Source: Cladorrhinum sp. PSN259 (Eukaryota > Ascomycota > Sordariomycetes > Sordariales > Podosporaceae). From it: a DNA stretch of 64,000 nt. Made by a program: the position numbers and the translations under genes. The stretch covers positions 412,366-476,365 of the forward strand of contig MU867079.1 in NCBI GenBank assembly GCA_033725935.1, read 5' to 3'. The notes below the pieces were generated by a model. It searched no databases. It had not been told where the DNA came from and was given only the letters and a program-made list of their open reading frames with translations. The number at the start of each line of letters is the position of its first letter. Position 1 is the stretch's first letter. Shown here in pieces: positions 1 to 9,447 of the stretch.

Positions 1-644
1 CACGGAACAGGAAGTCGAACGAGTCAAGCGCAGACTCGAAGCAGAACTAGCCGATTCCAAGGCAACGATCAGCAGGTTAGAAGTCGACGTGATGAAGGGC
101 AACAAGGCACAAGGCGATGGCGAGAGGAAGGTTAAAGAGCTAGAAGATAAGCTGAAGAAGGAAGAGGCTGCCAAGGAAGGTTTGGAGAAGAAGGTTAGGG
201 AGGCTGAGAAGAAGTTGAAGGATAGTACGGAAGGCAGCAGCGCGGCGGAAACTGAGGAGGTTAGGAAGAAGACCGAGGAGGAGGTTAGGAAGAAGGTCGA
301 GGTTGAGGTCAAGAAGAAGTTGATGAAGGAGGTTGAGAGTAAGGTTAAGAGCATCGAGGAGGAAGTCAACAAGAAGGAGGAGGAGAGGAGGGCGGCGCAG
401 GAGGAGTTGGATGATTTGTTGATGGTGTTTGGTGATTTGGAGGAGAAGGTTAAGGGGTACAAGGTAAGAAACACTTTTTTTCGTCGTCTTTTGTGCAGTG
501 TAGACCTAGAACGAGAACTAATGGTGTTGTGTCAAATAGGAACGACTCAAGACGCTGGGAGAGACGGTATCGGATGGTGAGGATGATGATGAAGAAGACG
601 ATGAAGAAGAAGACGATGGTGAAGAAGAGGAGGAAGAGAAATAG
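1..644 (+). CDS. uso1: Uso1/p115-type vesicle tethering protein, C-terminal end only
   Basis: The open frame enters at base 2 and gives 188 residues before the stop at 642-644. One intron is inferred at 464-539 (GTAAGA to AATAG). The visible part is a lysine/glutamate-rich coiled coil, then LDDLLMVFGDLEEKV, then ERLKTLGETVSDGEDDD and a run of about 25 acidic residues ending in EEEEEEK. That ending (short conserved helix plus acidic tail) is characteristic of fungal Uso1, the homologue of animal p115. The family forms long parallel dimers that tether ER-derived COPII vesicles at the early Golgi with Rab1/Ypt1 before SNARE pairing. The armadillo-like head lies outside the window, so the head itself cannot be checked. 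Splicing is needed to reach the conserved ending; reading through the intron gives an unrelated tail. Confidence 0.85.
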
Positions 645-1991
645 AGTAGGAAGTGGGCTTTGGGAAAGAAAAGTCTGAGAACGTTGTAGTTGAGCGGGCA
701 GTGGAAAAGCATATTAGATATATAATAATGGTTGTATCCATGGGTGTGTTATGTGTGTATATATGAGTGTAGATTGTTGGACGGAAGCTGGAAGTTGGGG
801 AGTTTTCCTTCTGGATCGGCGACGGTGAGTCGACATGGACTCGCGACAGGAGGAGCACTGGGGGGAGGATTAGGAGTAGAAGTAGTATATTTGCCTGTTT
901 ATTTGGAGAGACGGGAAATGGGGGGTCTCTTCGGCCCTATACTCCCGGACACGAGACCCCATTCGCATCGGGCGCGAAGAAGATATCCTTTTGGGACCGT
1001 AAGCCTCCTCAACGACCCTACATGGATCTCAACACACAAAGCGGACCGCAAGCCGAAGAACCACCAACATACTAGTACTCACACATACATACACACACGC
1101 ATACACACACGATAACGGTCAAAACTAGCATTGAACGACAAGGGGATTCATGGCCACGAAATTTGCTGAATTGCTTGGCTGGCTCGACAGGAGGGAATCG
1201 TCGTCAAACATGGGAAAAGTTGGGTGAAGGCTGATTGAATTTTCTGTACTAGCGTTTTGTCTTCTCCTCTCGAGCAATGGCAAGAGGACTGCGACTTACA
1301 TACCCGTTCCCCATGAATTGGTGAAATCGAGCTCTTCTTCAGCCTGAGCGTTCCGAGGAGCGGGAGCTGTCCAGCTTCGTCTATCAGATAGCTCATTTGA
1401 AATATTCTTGTTAAATCATACAAGGTGTCGTAAAAGGATTCAACCGGAAGCATGCACGATGCAGCTGTTTCCCCTCGACCCGAGTCCGTGCATGGGTATT
1501 TAACTCTGTAAGCTTCTGGTGTTGGGATCCGAGTCCTGGAATCCGAGTCCTGGAATCAGACACGTGATATTTTGTATTCCTACCTACCTAGTTCAGACGC
1601 TATTTCCAAGACAAAATTGAATACGTATGTAACCATCATAAATTAGTCGCGGTCTAGATCCCAGTAAACACAGCCTCGACAGTCATCATTTCAGAGTTCG
1701 TTTATCTTCAACGTCAAATTGCGCTCGTAACATTTCACCGCTTGTAACGTGTCAGCACTCGGATCTCGGTAACAATGGCCTCACTCCTTCAAGCGAAACC
1801 TAACGATGCCGGTTACGATCACAGTCTCTACACATTCCGTCCAACTTAAATTGCCGACCTCAGCACCCCCTTCAACGCTTTTTCCCCCCCTATCTCTCAC
1901 ACCTCACAGCACCTAGTGAATCACCTCATCATAAACACCAACACAATCAACACTTATTTACAGCCCCAATATCAAAAACCCATCAATCAAA
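645..1991. other. intergenic, no gene seen
   Basis: This holds the 3' flank of the uso1-like gene and the upstream region of the small secreted protein gene. Short open frames exist on both strands, such as one at 1148-1453 on the minus strand, but none has a recognisable domain or plausible splice structure. The last 120 bases before the 1992 start are C-rich and A-poor in T runs, as is usual for fungal leaders. Confidence 0.6.
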
Positions 1992-2469
1992 ATGGTCGCC
2001 GTATCCTTCAGCACTCTCACCGTCCTCCTCCTCTCGGCGGCTTCCTCTCTGTCTCTTGCCGCTCCAACTGCTGCCGACACCGAAGTCCTCGAACCTCAAG
2101 TCTACGACCCCACCGCCCTCGTCAAGCGTGAGAACCCTGCCGTGGCCTACACCTCGTGGTCTTCCTCCCGCACGTGCGGTGGCTCTTCCAACGGGTACAC
2201 CACCTCCGACGGGGGGTGCTTCTCCCTTCCGGGACAGTCAATCACAGTCAACAGCATCGCCGCTACTTGCCGCAGTAAGTTTTTTTTTAAATATATATAC
2301 GCACAGGATTGTTTTTTTTTAGGTGAATTGGGTTCCTAATTTCCTTTTTTTTTTCCCGATAGCTTTCATCTACGGCAACAGAGACTGCACCGGGACCGAG
2401 ATCCAGGTCTACCCCGGCACCTGCTACGACACCAGGACCTTTTATACCATGAAGACCTTCTGCCACTGA
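1992..2469 (+). CDS. small secreted cysteine-rich protein with Kex2-type propeptide
   Basis: Two exons, 1992-2274 and 2363-2469, with an 88-nt intron (GTAAGT to GATAG) that splits a threonine codon, give 129 residues. Residues 1-23 are a typical signal peptide (hydrophobic VLLLSAASSLSLAA). A dibasic KR at 45-46 would be cut by a Kex2-like protease, leaving a mature protein of about 83 residues. Six cysteines follow: RTC, GGC, ATC, RDC, GTC and TFC, consistent with three disulfides. I do not recognise the family. Size, signal peptide, pro-region and even cysteine count fit fungal small secreted proteins of the effector or antimicrobial type, but function is not shown by the sequence. Its neighbour is the foreign-looking collar protein gene, facing it tail to tail about 1 kb away. 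Confidence 0.8.
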
Positions 2470-3499
2470 GTTACCATGTAGGCAGTTGGTTGGAGTCTGG
2501 AGAGGACGGTGAGAAAAGGAGGAGAAGAGTGGGCGGTATGAGTGTTACCTAGATGGTGTGGAGTGGGTAGATAGGTACGGATGATTGATGGCTTAGACTA
2601 TGTAGGAGTCAAAAAAAAACGCCGTAAGGTTACTATAGTCAGGTCGCCGGTCCATCGATATCGCAAAACAATGGAGGAGAGAGAGAGAGAAAAAAACAAG
2701 AGGGGAATCTCTACACGGTCGCTAGCTAGGACTTATTTTTTTTTTTAAAGAAATTAGAGATTACTTCTTACATCTTTTTGTTTATTTCTTTGCTTGCTTG
2801 TATGATTGTTTGTTTGGTTGTTTGTTTGGTAACTCTCTTTTGTAATCTTCTTTATCCTCTGATCCAAACCCCCTAGAATCAAACTTTACATAATATATAT
2901 ATATATATATATATACTCGACTTATATACGTGGCAAAAAAAGTACAGTGTCGTTTTTTATGATGATGAAACTAAACTCACGTTATACACTCATCTTATAT
3001 ACATAGAGCACCGAGCCGCGTGATCTGTCCACTTACAATTGCCGCAGGCACCACCACCGCCAGCAATAGCAACAGCAACAACTACAATCACAATGGCGTA
3101 CGTACAAACAAGCCCTCGCTGCGTCCGGGAATCTGTGTGGACAAACGCCGCTCTGGAGCCGTGCCCCAGACCAGAACAACGCCGTCGTGCCCTACAATGC
3201 CAAGGCGAGTCACATCGATTTCATTTCTCTCTCTGAATTCCGGTACTCCATTGTCGCTCGTATGCTAAAGGCCTCAGGGCCATGTCTGTCCATTTTTTAA
3301 TTTTATTTTCATTGTCATTTTCATCCCCGGTTCCTCTTCATCCACCTCATCTCCCCGGATCCTGAGTGCCATGTCTTATCCATTCCCTCCTCCTCATCAT
3401 CTCACTACTTCTCCAATTCTCTGTCCGAACCCCGGTGGTGCCGAGGTGCAGGTGTCGTACGACGTATGGGACGTCTTGGGGAGTTGCCTGCATGCTTGA
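2470..3499. other. convergent intergenic region with simple repeats
   Basis: The interval lies between the 3' ends of the secreted-protein gene and the collar-protein gene. It contains T runs, GTTT repeats near 2800 and a (TA)n tract at about 2893-2914. Short open frames around 3020-3268 are low-complexity and look accidental. Confidence 0.6.
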
Positions 3500-5164
3500 T
3501 CATCTCGCGCGAATAATGTAGTCCACGTATACATTGAGCGGGCGCGTCTCGGCGTCGCCGCCTGACTGAATGGCGTGCGTGTGCAGGCCGGCTTCGCTGG
3601 ATGCGGTAAGCGACGAGTTGGCCGCTGCGAGATCCCATCCGAGCACCACGTCGATGACGTGCGTCTGGCTCGGGGGCCCGTACAGCTGATGCGTGTGGTC
3701 GCCGACCGGGCTAGTTGCAAAGGCCACCTGGGGCGGACCTGTCAATGAGGTCTTTTGAACCTGCCCCACCGCTCCACCGAGCTTGCCACCGGCGCCCACG
3801 ACGAAACGTCCTCGGAGGTCGGGAACGCAGAAGTTGAGTTTGTCGCCCCCGAATGTGGTGCCAATGACATTGAAAAGCGCCTGATAGGTCGGATCACTCT
3901 TGGGGAGCTTAATGCCGGTGCAAGAGATCCAGCCAAGGTTGCCCAGCGTCATGCTGTTGGTGAACACACTCACATCACCGGCATACGCCATGACGGTGCC
4001 GACGGGCGGTGCATCCGCGATGTCGGCATTGGCAACAATCCAGTCGAGGTACGCGTTGGCGGGGCGCGTTTCCTTGTCTCCACCGGTCACGCTGTGAGTG
4101 TGGGTGCCAGACTCGGTGGTGCTCATCGAACCATTAGTCCACTCCATGGTGTAGAAGGCGGCGAAGCCGCTTGCGCCGTAGGCCGAGTGGTGATCGTCGG
4201 CCGGCACACCTGCTACAGAGTGCCGATGGTTCCCGGCTTCTTGAACGGTCATCGGGTTGCTGCCGTTACCCGTGGCAGCGGTTTGAGCTGATCCCACATT
4301 GTCACCCGTACTACCTCCACCCATGATGCTGAAGCGCTTGGCGACATCCGGGTCACGACCCGTGCTATGATCAGTGCCACGGATAAACTGGCCTCGCAGG
4401 TCAGGCACATTGAAGACGGTCTTGCCATCGCCGCCAAAGTTGGAGCCGATGGCAGTTATGAACGCCGTGTTCCCTTTCGTCAGGGGCTGGGCAGCACCGT
4501 TGCAATAGATCCATCCCGTGGGCGAAATGGAGCTGGCCGATGCACCGAGCGCGCTTAGAGCTGCCGCGGGAGTCGTGCCGGATGCCGTGGCCGGCTTGGC
4601 TCGGATCACCCAATACAAGGCCATGTTGATGGGAACCGACGCAGCATCGCCACCGCTCAGCGTGTGGAAGTGTCCACCCGCCGCACTCACCGTGACCGTT
4701 TCATTGAAACGCGCCATGGTGTCAGTTGTGCCGGTCCAGACCTCATTCATCGTGGTCGTCAAGTGCTGGAACGCATGGGTGTGGTTGCCATCTGGCTGCA
4801 GGACCCAGGCATTCTTGGGCAAGGCAGTTGCCGTGGTTTGGACCGAGCCCACATTATTGGCTGTGGCTCCGCCAGGCGCCGCAGCGGTTCTGCTGTCTTG
4901 GTCGGGGTCGTTGTTGGCGTCGCCATTGGTGCCGCGGACGAAGCGGTCTGTGAGGTCGGGGACATTGAAGGTTTCCCCGCTGCCGCCGTGAGCAAATCCG
5001 ATTGCCGAGAACAACTCGGGATAACTGCCCTGGGTGTAAGAGCTGCCGTCACACGGTAGCCAACCCGACGCGGTCAAATCGGTCTTGATCTCGATATTCG
5101 TCAGATCACCGGCAAACATAACCACCGACCCGACTGCGACCTTTGCATCTGTGTTGGAGCTCAT
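3500..5164 (-). CDS. triple phage tail-collar domain protein (MdpB/tail-fibre-tip like)
   Basis: A single uninterrupted frame of 554 residues runs from ATG at 5164 to TGA at 3500. It holds three copies of a tail-collar module of about 170-185 residues, starting near residues 10, 205 and 395. Each has a GW-(L/I)-x-C-(D/N/T)-G segment, a loop FGGDGKTVFNVPDLRGQFIR or equivalent, paired HxH motifs (NHTH, HFH, NHRH, THTH, DHTH, LHTH) and an aromatic ending such as YVDYIIRAR. In phages and in bacterial collar or microcystin-dependent-protein families, this fold forms receptor-binding tips of tail fibres. There is no signal peptide, membrane segment or intron. No other phage gene is adjacent and both flanks are fungal-looking, so this is a single-gene insertion rather than a prophage. 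Horizontal acquisition is my inference; role in the fungus is unknown. Confidence 0.85.
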   Translation of the reverse strand: MSSNTDAKVAVGSVVMFAGDLTNIEIKTDLTASGWLPCDGSSYTQGSYPELFSAIGFAHGGSGETFNVPDLTDRFVRGTNGDANNDPDQDSRTAAAPGGATANNVGSVQTTATALPKNAWVLQPDGNHTHAFQHLTTTMNEVWTGTTDTMARFNETVTVSAAGGHFHTLSGGDAASVPINMALYWVIRAKPATASGTTPAAALSALGASASSISPTGWIYCNGAAQPLTKGNTAFITAIGSNFGGDGKTVFNVPDLRGQFIRGTDHSTGRDPDVAKRFSIMGGGSTGDNVGSAQTAATGNGSNPMTVQEAGNHRHSVAGVPADDHHSAYGASGFAAFYTMEWTNGSMSTTESGTHTHSVTGGDKETRPANAYLDWIVANADIADAPPVGTVMAYAGDVSVFTNSMTLGNLGWISCTGIKLPKSDPTYQALFNVIGTTFGGDKLNFCVPDLRGRFVVGAGGKLGGAVGQVQKTSLTGPPQVAFATSPVGDHTHQLYGPPSQTHVIDVVLGWDLAAANSSLTASSEAGLHTHAIQSGGDAETRPLNVYVDYIIRAR

Positions 5165-6544
5165 GTTGTATCCTCGTTGCTTGGGTTCCTAATTGCACGG
5201 CTTTTTCAAAGTGAATATGGAGAAGGGTAATTGAAGAGTGAGTGCTCAAAAAAAGTTATGATGGTAGGAGAATTTCTAGTTCTTATACACGAATACCATA
5301 GCCTTGGTTGTCTTTTGTGATTCGGGCATCTACTGCCTGATCTTCACTTTTCTGTTACTACATACCTAGGTCAGCAGCAGAAAAGCCACCCTCCTGCCAG
5401 GTAACAATATTTCTCTTCACCACCATTTGATTTGAATCAATATCACACGATGATGCCGCGGTCTAGACTGTGAGCCACTTGCTTTCAGCTGATGAACTTG
5501 GGCTGTATGAGGCTGAACTAGAACTAAATAGGTGCGGCTTGCTTGGACCCAAGTCGCTTTTGTTGACCATTGCCCTATTCGGATGTTGCCGCTGCGCCTC
5601 TAATCACACCGGCGCCATCTCAGCCAGCCACATCACTGACATCACCCTTCTAGACTACGGAGTACTAATCCGGCCATTTCTAGCGCAATCACGCGGCATA
5701 GATCTAGATCATCATCGGCATTGGGAACACCAAAGGGGTTACATAGTGAGGCGGCGATATCGGTGCTACTTTTCAAAACACTAGTCCGGGCAAGTGTGTA
5801 GCTGAAGCTAGCTAGTTCGGCAGGGATCTGAATTCTACACTAGGAACTCCATATCCCGTTACTTGGCGATACTTCTGCCGTTTGCTCATACGGAACTGAA
5901 GAACACTAATTGTGGTTTACCTATAGGAACCGCAAGCCCAGGGACCAGTCGACCTCGACTTGCGATAGGGGGAAGCCGGCAAAAGACCAGTCGCAAGGCG
6001 AGGTTAATCTCCTTTCAGACTCAAATATTGTTTCAGCCAAGACATCACTGCGTCTACTATTTTTTTTTTACAGCCAGCCGAAACGAGTGCTGAAGGGATA
6101 TTGGATCTAGAACCTGTCCGGTGAATGACGCGGATTGGTGCATGTACGAGCATGATGAGACTTGCAGCATTCGGCCTCGCATGACAACTGGACGTCGTCG
6201 TGTGAAGAACAGAAGAGCGGTCAAAGTGGTTATCAGCAGGTGTGCTTTGAACTGGATAGAATAGGCGATTGGCTGCTTTTCTCCTTCGTGGTGGAAAGCC
6301 GAGACCGCGACTGCATTGTTTGACGGTACGAATAGGTCAGATGGCTTAATTTGTCTGTAAAAGGAAACGGAACCCTGAGGACATGTTCTGAAGTAAAGCC
6401 CCCAAAGGCAAGCTGCTGTTGTTACATCCAATATCATACCTTTCCTCCAACTCGAACTTGAGCTTGTGGTCCCTTGTCACCCTCAGGTCCATAGCAACTC
6501 GCATTGGCCTCTTGGATCTCCATAGTCCATCTCTATTGAACGGG
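5165..6544. other. intergenic, no gene supported
   Basis: This is the upstream side of the collar gene. Short frames of 60-126 codons occur on both strands (for example 5470-5784 plus and 6057-6437 minus) but overlap one another and show no domain. Repeated CTAG/GCTAGCTAG strings near 5800-5830 and uneven composition suggest decayed repeat DNA. Confidence 0.5.
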
Positions 6545-6800
6545 AGCCCGGTCTCCATGAGCCGGCTCTCCGTGAACATGCTCTCCGAAAGCAAGCTTCC
6601 TAGGCATAGAGCAAGCTCCAAGAGCAAGAGCTTACTTTTATGGAGTAAGCTCCAAGAGCAAGAACTTGCTTTTATGGAGTAAGCTCCAAGAGCAAGAACT
6701 TGCTTTTATGGAGTAAGCTCCCCGAAAGCTTGCTCTCTTAGAATATGCTCTCCGAGAGCTAGCTCACTATAAGCTAGCTCCTCGGGAGTAAGCTCCCAGT
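6545..6800. repeat. GAGC/GCTC-rich palindromic tandem array (34-bp unit)
   Basis: Three head-to-tail copies of a 34-bp unit occupy 6613-6646, 6647-6680 and 6681-6714; the last two are identical. Each unit contains nested inverted repeats: CTCCA pairs with TGGAG, and inside it AGCAAG pairs with CTTGCT, so one unit can fold into a hairpin. The flanks (6545-6612 and 6715-6800) carry scattered related pieces such as GCTCTCCG, GAGCTAGCTC and GGAGTAAGCTCCC. No coding potential is convincing here. Confidence 0.85.
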
Positions 6801-6882
6801 ATAGAAGGTAATAGTAGAAGAGAGCAGAGAGCTTTACAAATAATAATATTTTACATGTATATAAGCCAGGCTTTCCTTTCTA

Positions 6883-7150
6883 TGTAAAAAGAGATGATAC
6901 ACTGGAAGAGGGATGCACTGGTCAGGCATCGACACGATAGTGGAAGAGCAGTATATTGATCACGTCTCTAGGGTTGCAAGACTGATCCTTAGGGGATCAG
7001 AGATGGGAACTCTAGTGGTGGTGAGGTTATTCTTTTATGCTGGAGAGTCCTTTGCTACTTGCCTTCCTGTCCGCAAACAGGGAGGTTTCCTTTTTGGAAC
7101 GAGCAGGTTACCCTCTCTGTATTCGGATGCCAGTCTCCCTGTCTGAGGGA
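6883..7150. repeat. decayed LTR-like direct repeat, copy A
   Basis: This 268-bp segment matches 7296-7562 along its whole length, starting TGTAAA and ending near CTGTCTGAGGG. Best preserved is the block around 6951-6970, with CAGTATATTGATCACGTCTC. Many differences between the copies are transitions, and CpA/TpG in this copy often corresponds to TpA in the other. Size and TG start recall an LTR, but no retroelement coding sequence is visible between or beside the copies. Confidence 0.6.
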
Positions 7151-7295
7151 TCATATTCCGGATTCTTAAGATATTTACCTTTTTTCCAAGGCTACCTTAC
7201 TTTATATTTACCTTTCTTTTAAGGCTAATCTTTAATTTTATTGTATCATTTTAAGCATTATACGACCTTCTTTATACATAATTATATTCCTTATT

Positions 7296-7562
7296 TGTAA
7301 AGAGAGATGATATACTGGGCGAAGGTACACTAGTCAGGTATCAACACGATAGCGGAATAGCAGTATATTGATCACGTCTCTACGGTTGTAAGACTAATCC
7401 TTGGGGATCAGAGATTAGGGATGCCAGTAGCAGTAAGGCAGCCCTTTTATGCTGGAGACTCCTTTGTCTCATACGCTCCTTGCTATTTTCGGGGGGAGGT
7501 TTCTTTATAGAAACGGGCATGTTACCCTCTGTATTTAAATGCCAACTCCCTTGTCTGAGGGG
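7296..7562. repeat. decayed LTR-like direct repeat, copy B
   Basis: This is the second copy of the 6883-7150 repeat in the same orientation, starting 413 bp further on. It is richer in A+T than copy A, for example GATATACTGG where copy A has GATACACTGG, and TTGTAAGACTAATCC where copy A has TTGCAAGACTGATCC. That bias is what repeat-induced point mutation would leave. The 145 bp between the copies is AT-rich and has two near-copies of TATTTACCTTT. Confidence 0.6.
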
Positions 7563-8989
7563 TTTTGTTATATCTAATCTCTTCTTAATTTGCTTCAATC
7601 TCTTATTCCATCGCCAAAGCTTGGTGTCACCCTGTATCTTTTTCTAGCAATGAAACATCCATGTAAATCCTTAATAAGATGACATACAAGGCTAATATGC
7701 AAACCAAAAGTGTCTTTGAAGTGGCCTAAGATTATTAGTGATGGTTTCTTTCTTTTTAAAAAGTCATGGTTTCACCAAGTGGTTCAGATTTAGTATATGC
7801 TCACTATTTCTTTTATCCCTTAAACGATACCATGGCTTATTTGGACGTGGTGTTATCTGCACGGATGATACTACCCCTTATCACATGAGGGTTTTGTTTA
7901 CATTTCACAACTTGTGGTTATTGCAGCGCGTGTACTGCAAAAGCACACTCAGGCATTAAAAGACATAAAACAAACTCGTGGGCTGTTTTTCCTACCTGCG
8001 TGGAGTTTTTGCTCGGGCCGTCTTTTCGATTCCAATAAACACGGTCGTTGAAAGTGTACGGTTTTGTACCGGTACCTCTCCGGTACATACACACCCACAC
8101 TCGAGCTATGCAATGCACAGCCTTAAAAGTGGATTTGATTGCCATTTGAGAAAATTACCACGATAAAAAACCCATTGCTCAATTTGCAAATTTGTCAGGC
8201 GTGTGGTAGTGTAGGTAGTTTTGTTGGTGGGCCGTTTTTTTGGCGGCCCGGTATATCCCAAGGACCGGAAAATGACGCCACTTATCGCATGTTTTCTATT
8301 CACTAAACCTATATACAGTACACTCACAGGGTTACGAACAATGACTTTATAACGTGACATTGTTTTATTCAGGTGAACTGCGATAATTATTATCTAATTT
8401 GCGGGGTAAGGAAGTCCCGAACGATACTGGAAACAGAAGAGAGGGTGTGAGGTTAACTTGAAAAGAAAGAACAGGGGGTGATGGAAGAAATGTTGATGTA
8501 GGTGGGGTGATGACGGTGTGTGATTTGCACGCCATCACGATACACCCCTCTTCAACCCCATTTAATGATGAGGGGAACACTGGGGGGGGGGGGGAAGATC
8601 ATCAAATTAATTTCCAAATCAAGTCAAAGTTCTGACATTTTTTCGCTCTATTTGTGATTCGGGAACCGGAAAGATAAACTCCCCAACCTGTGATGTGCTC
8701 GAGTGTCTTATCGGAGGGTTGGTGGTTGAAAGGGTAGCGTAGCATCCGATCCAAGTGCAATGAGCGCAATCGTCCAATCCCCTTTGGACGATCTTCAACA
8801 ATCATCATGAGCCTTGTAAGTGGACGAAAGGGAAAAAAAGGCCATACGTCACGACAGGGAACTTTACATCATTTTACAACAACCTCGGAGGGGGAAAACT
8901 ATCGGGAGCTTTTGCTCCTTTTTTGGAACTTGCTCTATCATCATATCGGGGATATTATTGCTTCTTTTTTTCTCCAATACAGTTTATCG
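7563..8989. other. AT-rich intergenic DNA, no gene
   Basis: No frame here has a recognisable domain. The segment includes a G run at 8582-8594 and the inverted repeat GGGCCG...CGGCCC near 8230-8255. It probably extends the decayed-repeat neighbourhood to its left. Confidence 0.5.
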
Positions 8990-9135
8990 TTTTCATCATT
9001 TGTCTCCATCGACGTTACATAACTTTTTCCTTTTTCAGACTGTCCAATTCCATCATTTGTCTCCATCGACGTTACATAGCTTTCCTTTTCAGACTGGTTC
9101 AATTCCATCATTTCTGTTTCTCCATCCCACCGTCA
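8990..9135. repeat. short tandem repeat, period about 55-57 bp
   Basis: The string CATCATTTGTCTCCATCGAC begins at 8994 and again at 9051, followed both times by GTTACATA and TTTTCAGACTG. A third, more diverged copy begins at 9106 (CATCATTTCTGTTTCTCCAT) and ends in GTTACATCC. Copies 1 and 2 are nearly identical over about 45 bp. Confidence 0.8.
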
Positions 9136-9404
9136 GGGTTACATCCAATATTTCTCGATCTCTTTTTAAAAAATGCCGTTATAATGCACATCATCATTGA
9201 TCAACAGCTGTTTCCTTCCCAAAACAGCATCATCATCGAGGTTCCGGAGCTCGAAAGTGTTGTTTTACCCTTTCACCCCACTTGTAACAAGATTCCCCAT
9301 TCCCATTCCATCATTTACATTATTGACTCCCTAAAAAAAAAAAAGAAACCGTCTAGATCTTCCCTACGCTAGCTAGGTTAGCATAGCACACAATGCATCA
9401 TCGA

Positions 9405-9447
<43 letters not shown>

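Noticed and set aside
1148..1453. 101-codon minus-strand frame
   Set aside because: No domain, no supporting splice or promoter signal.
3500..5164. Bacterial contamination as explanation for the collar gene
   Set aside because: The frame sits within continuous sequence with fungal genes on both sides and no other bacterial gene, but read-level evidence would be needed to exclude a chimeric assembly fully.
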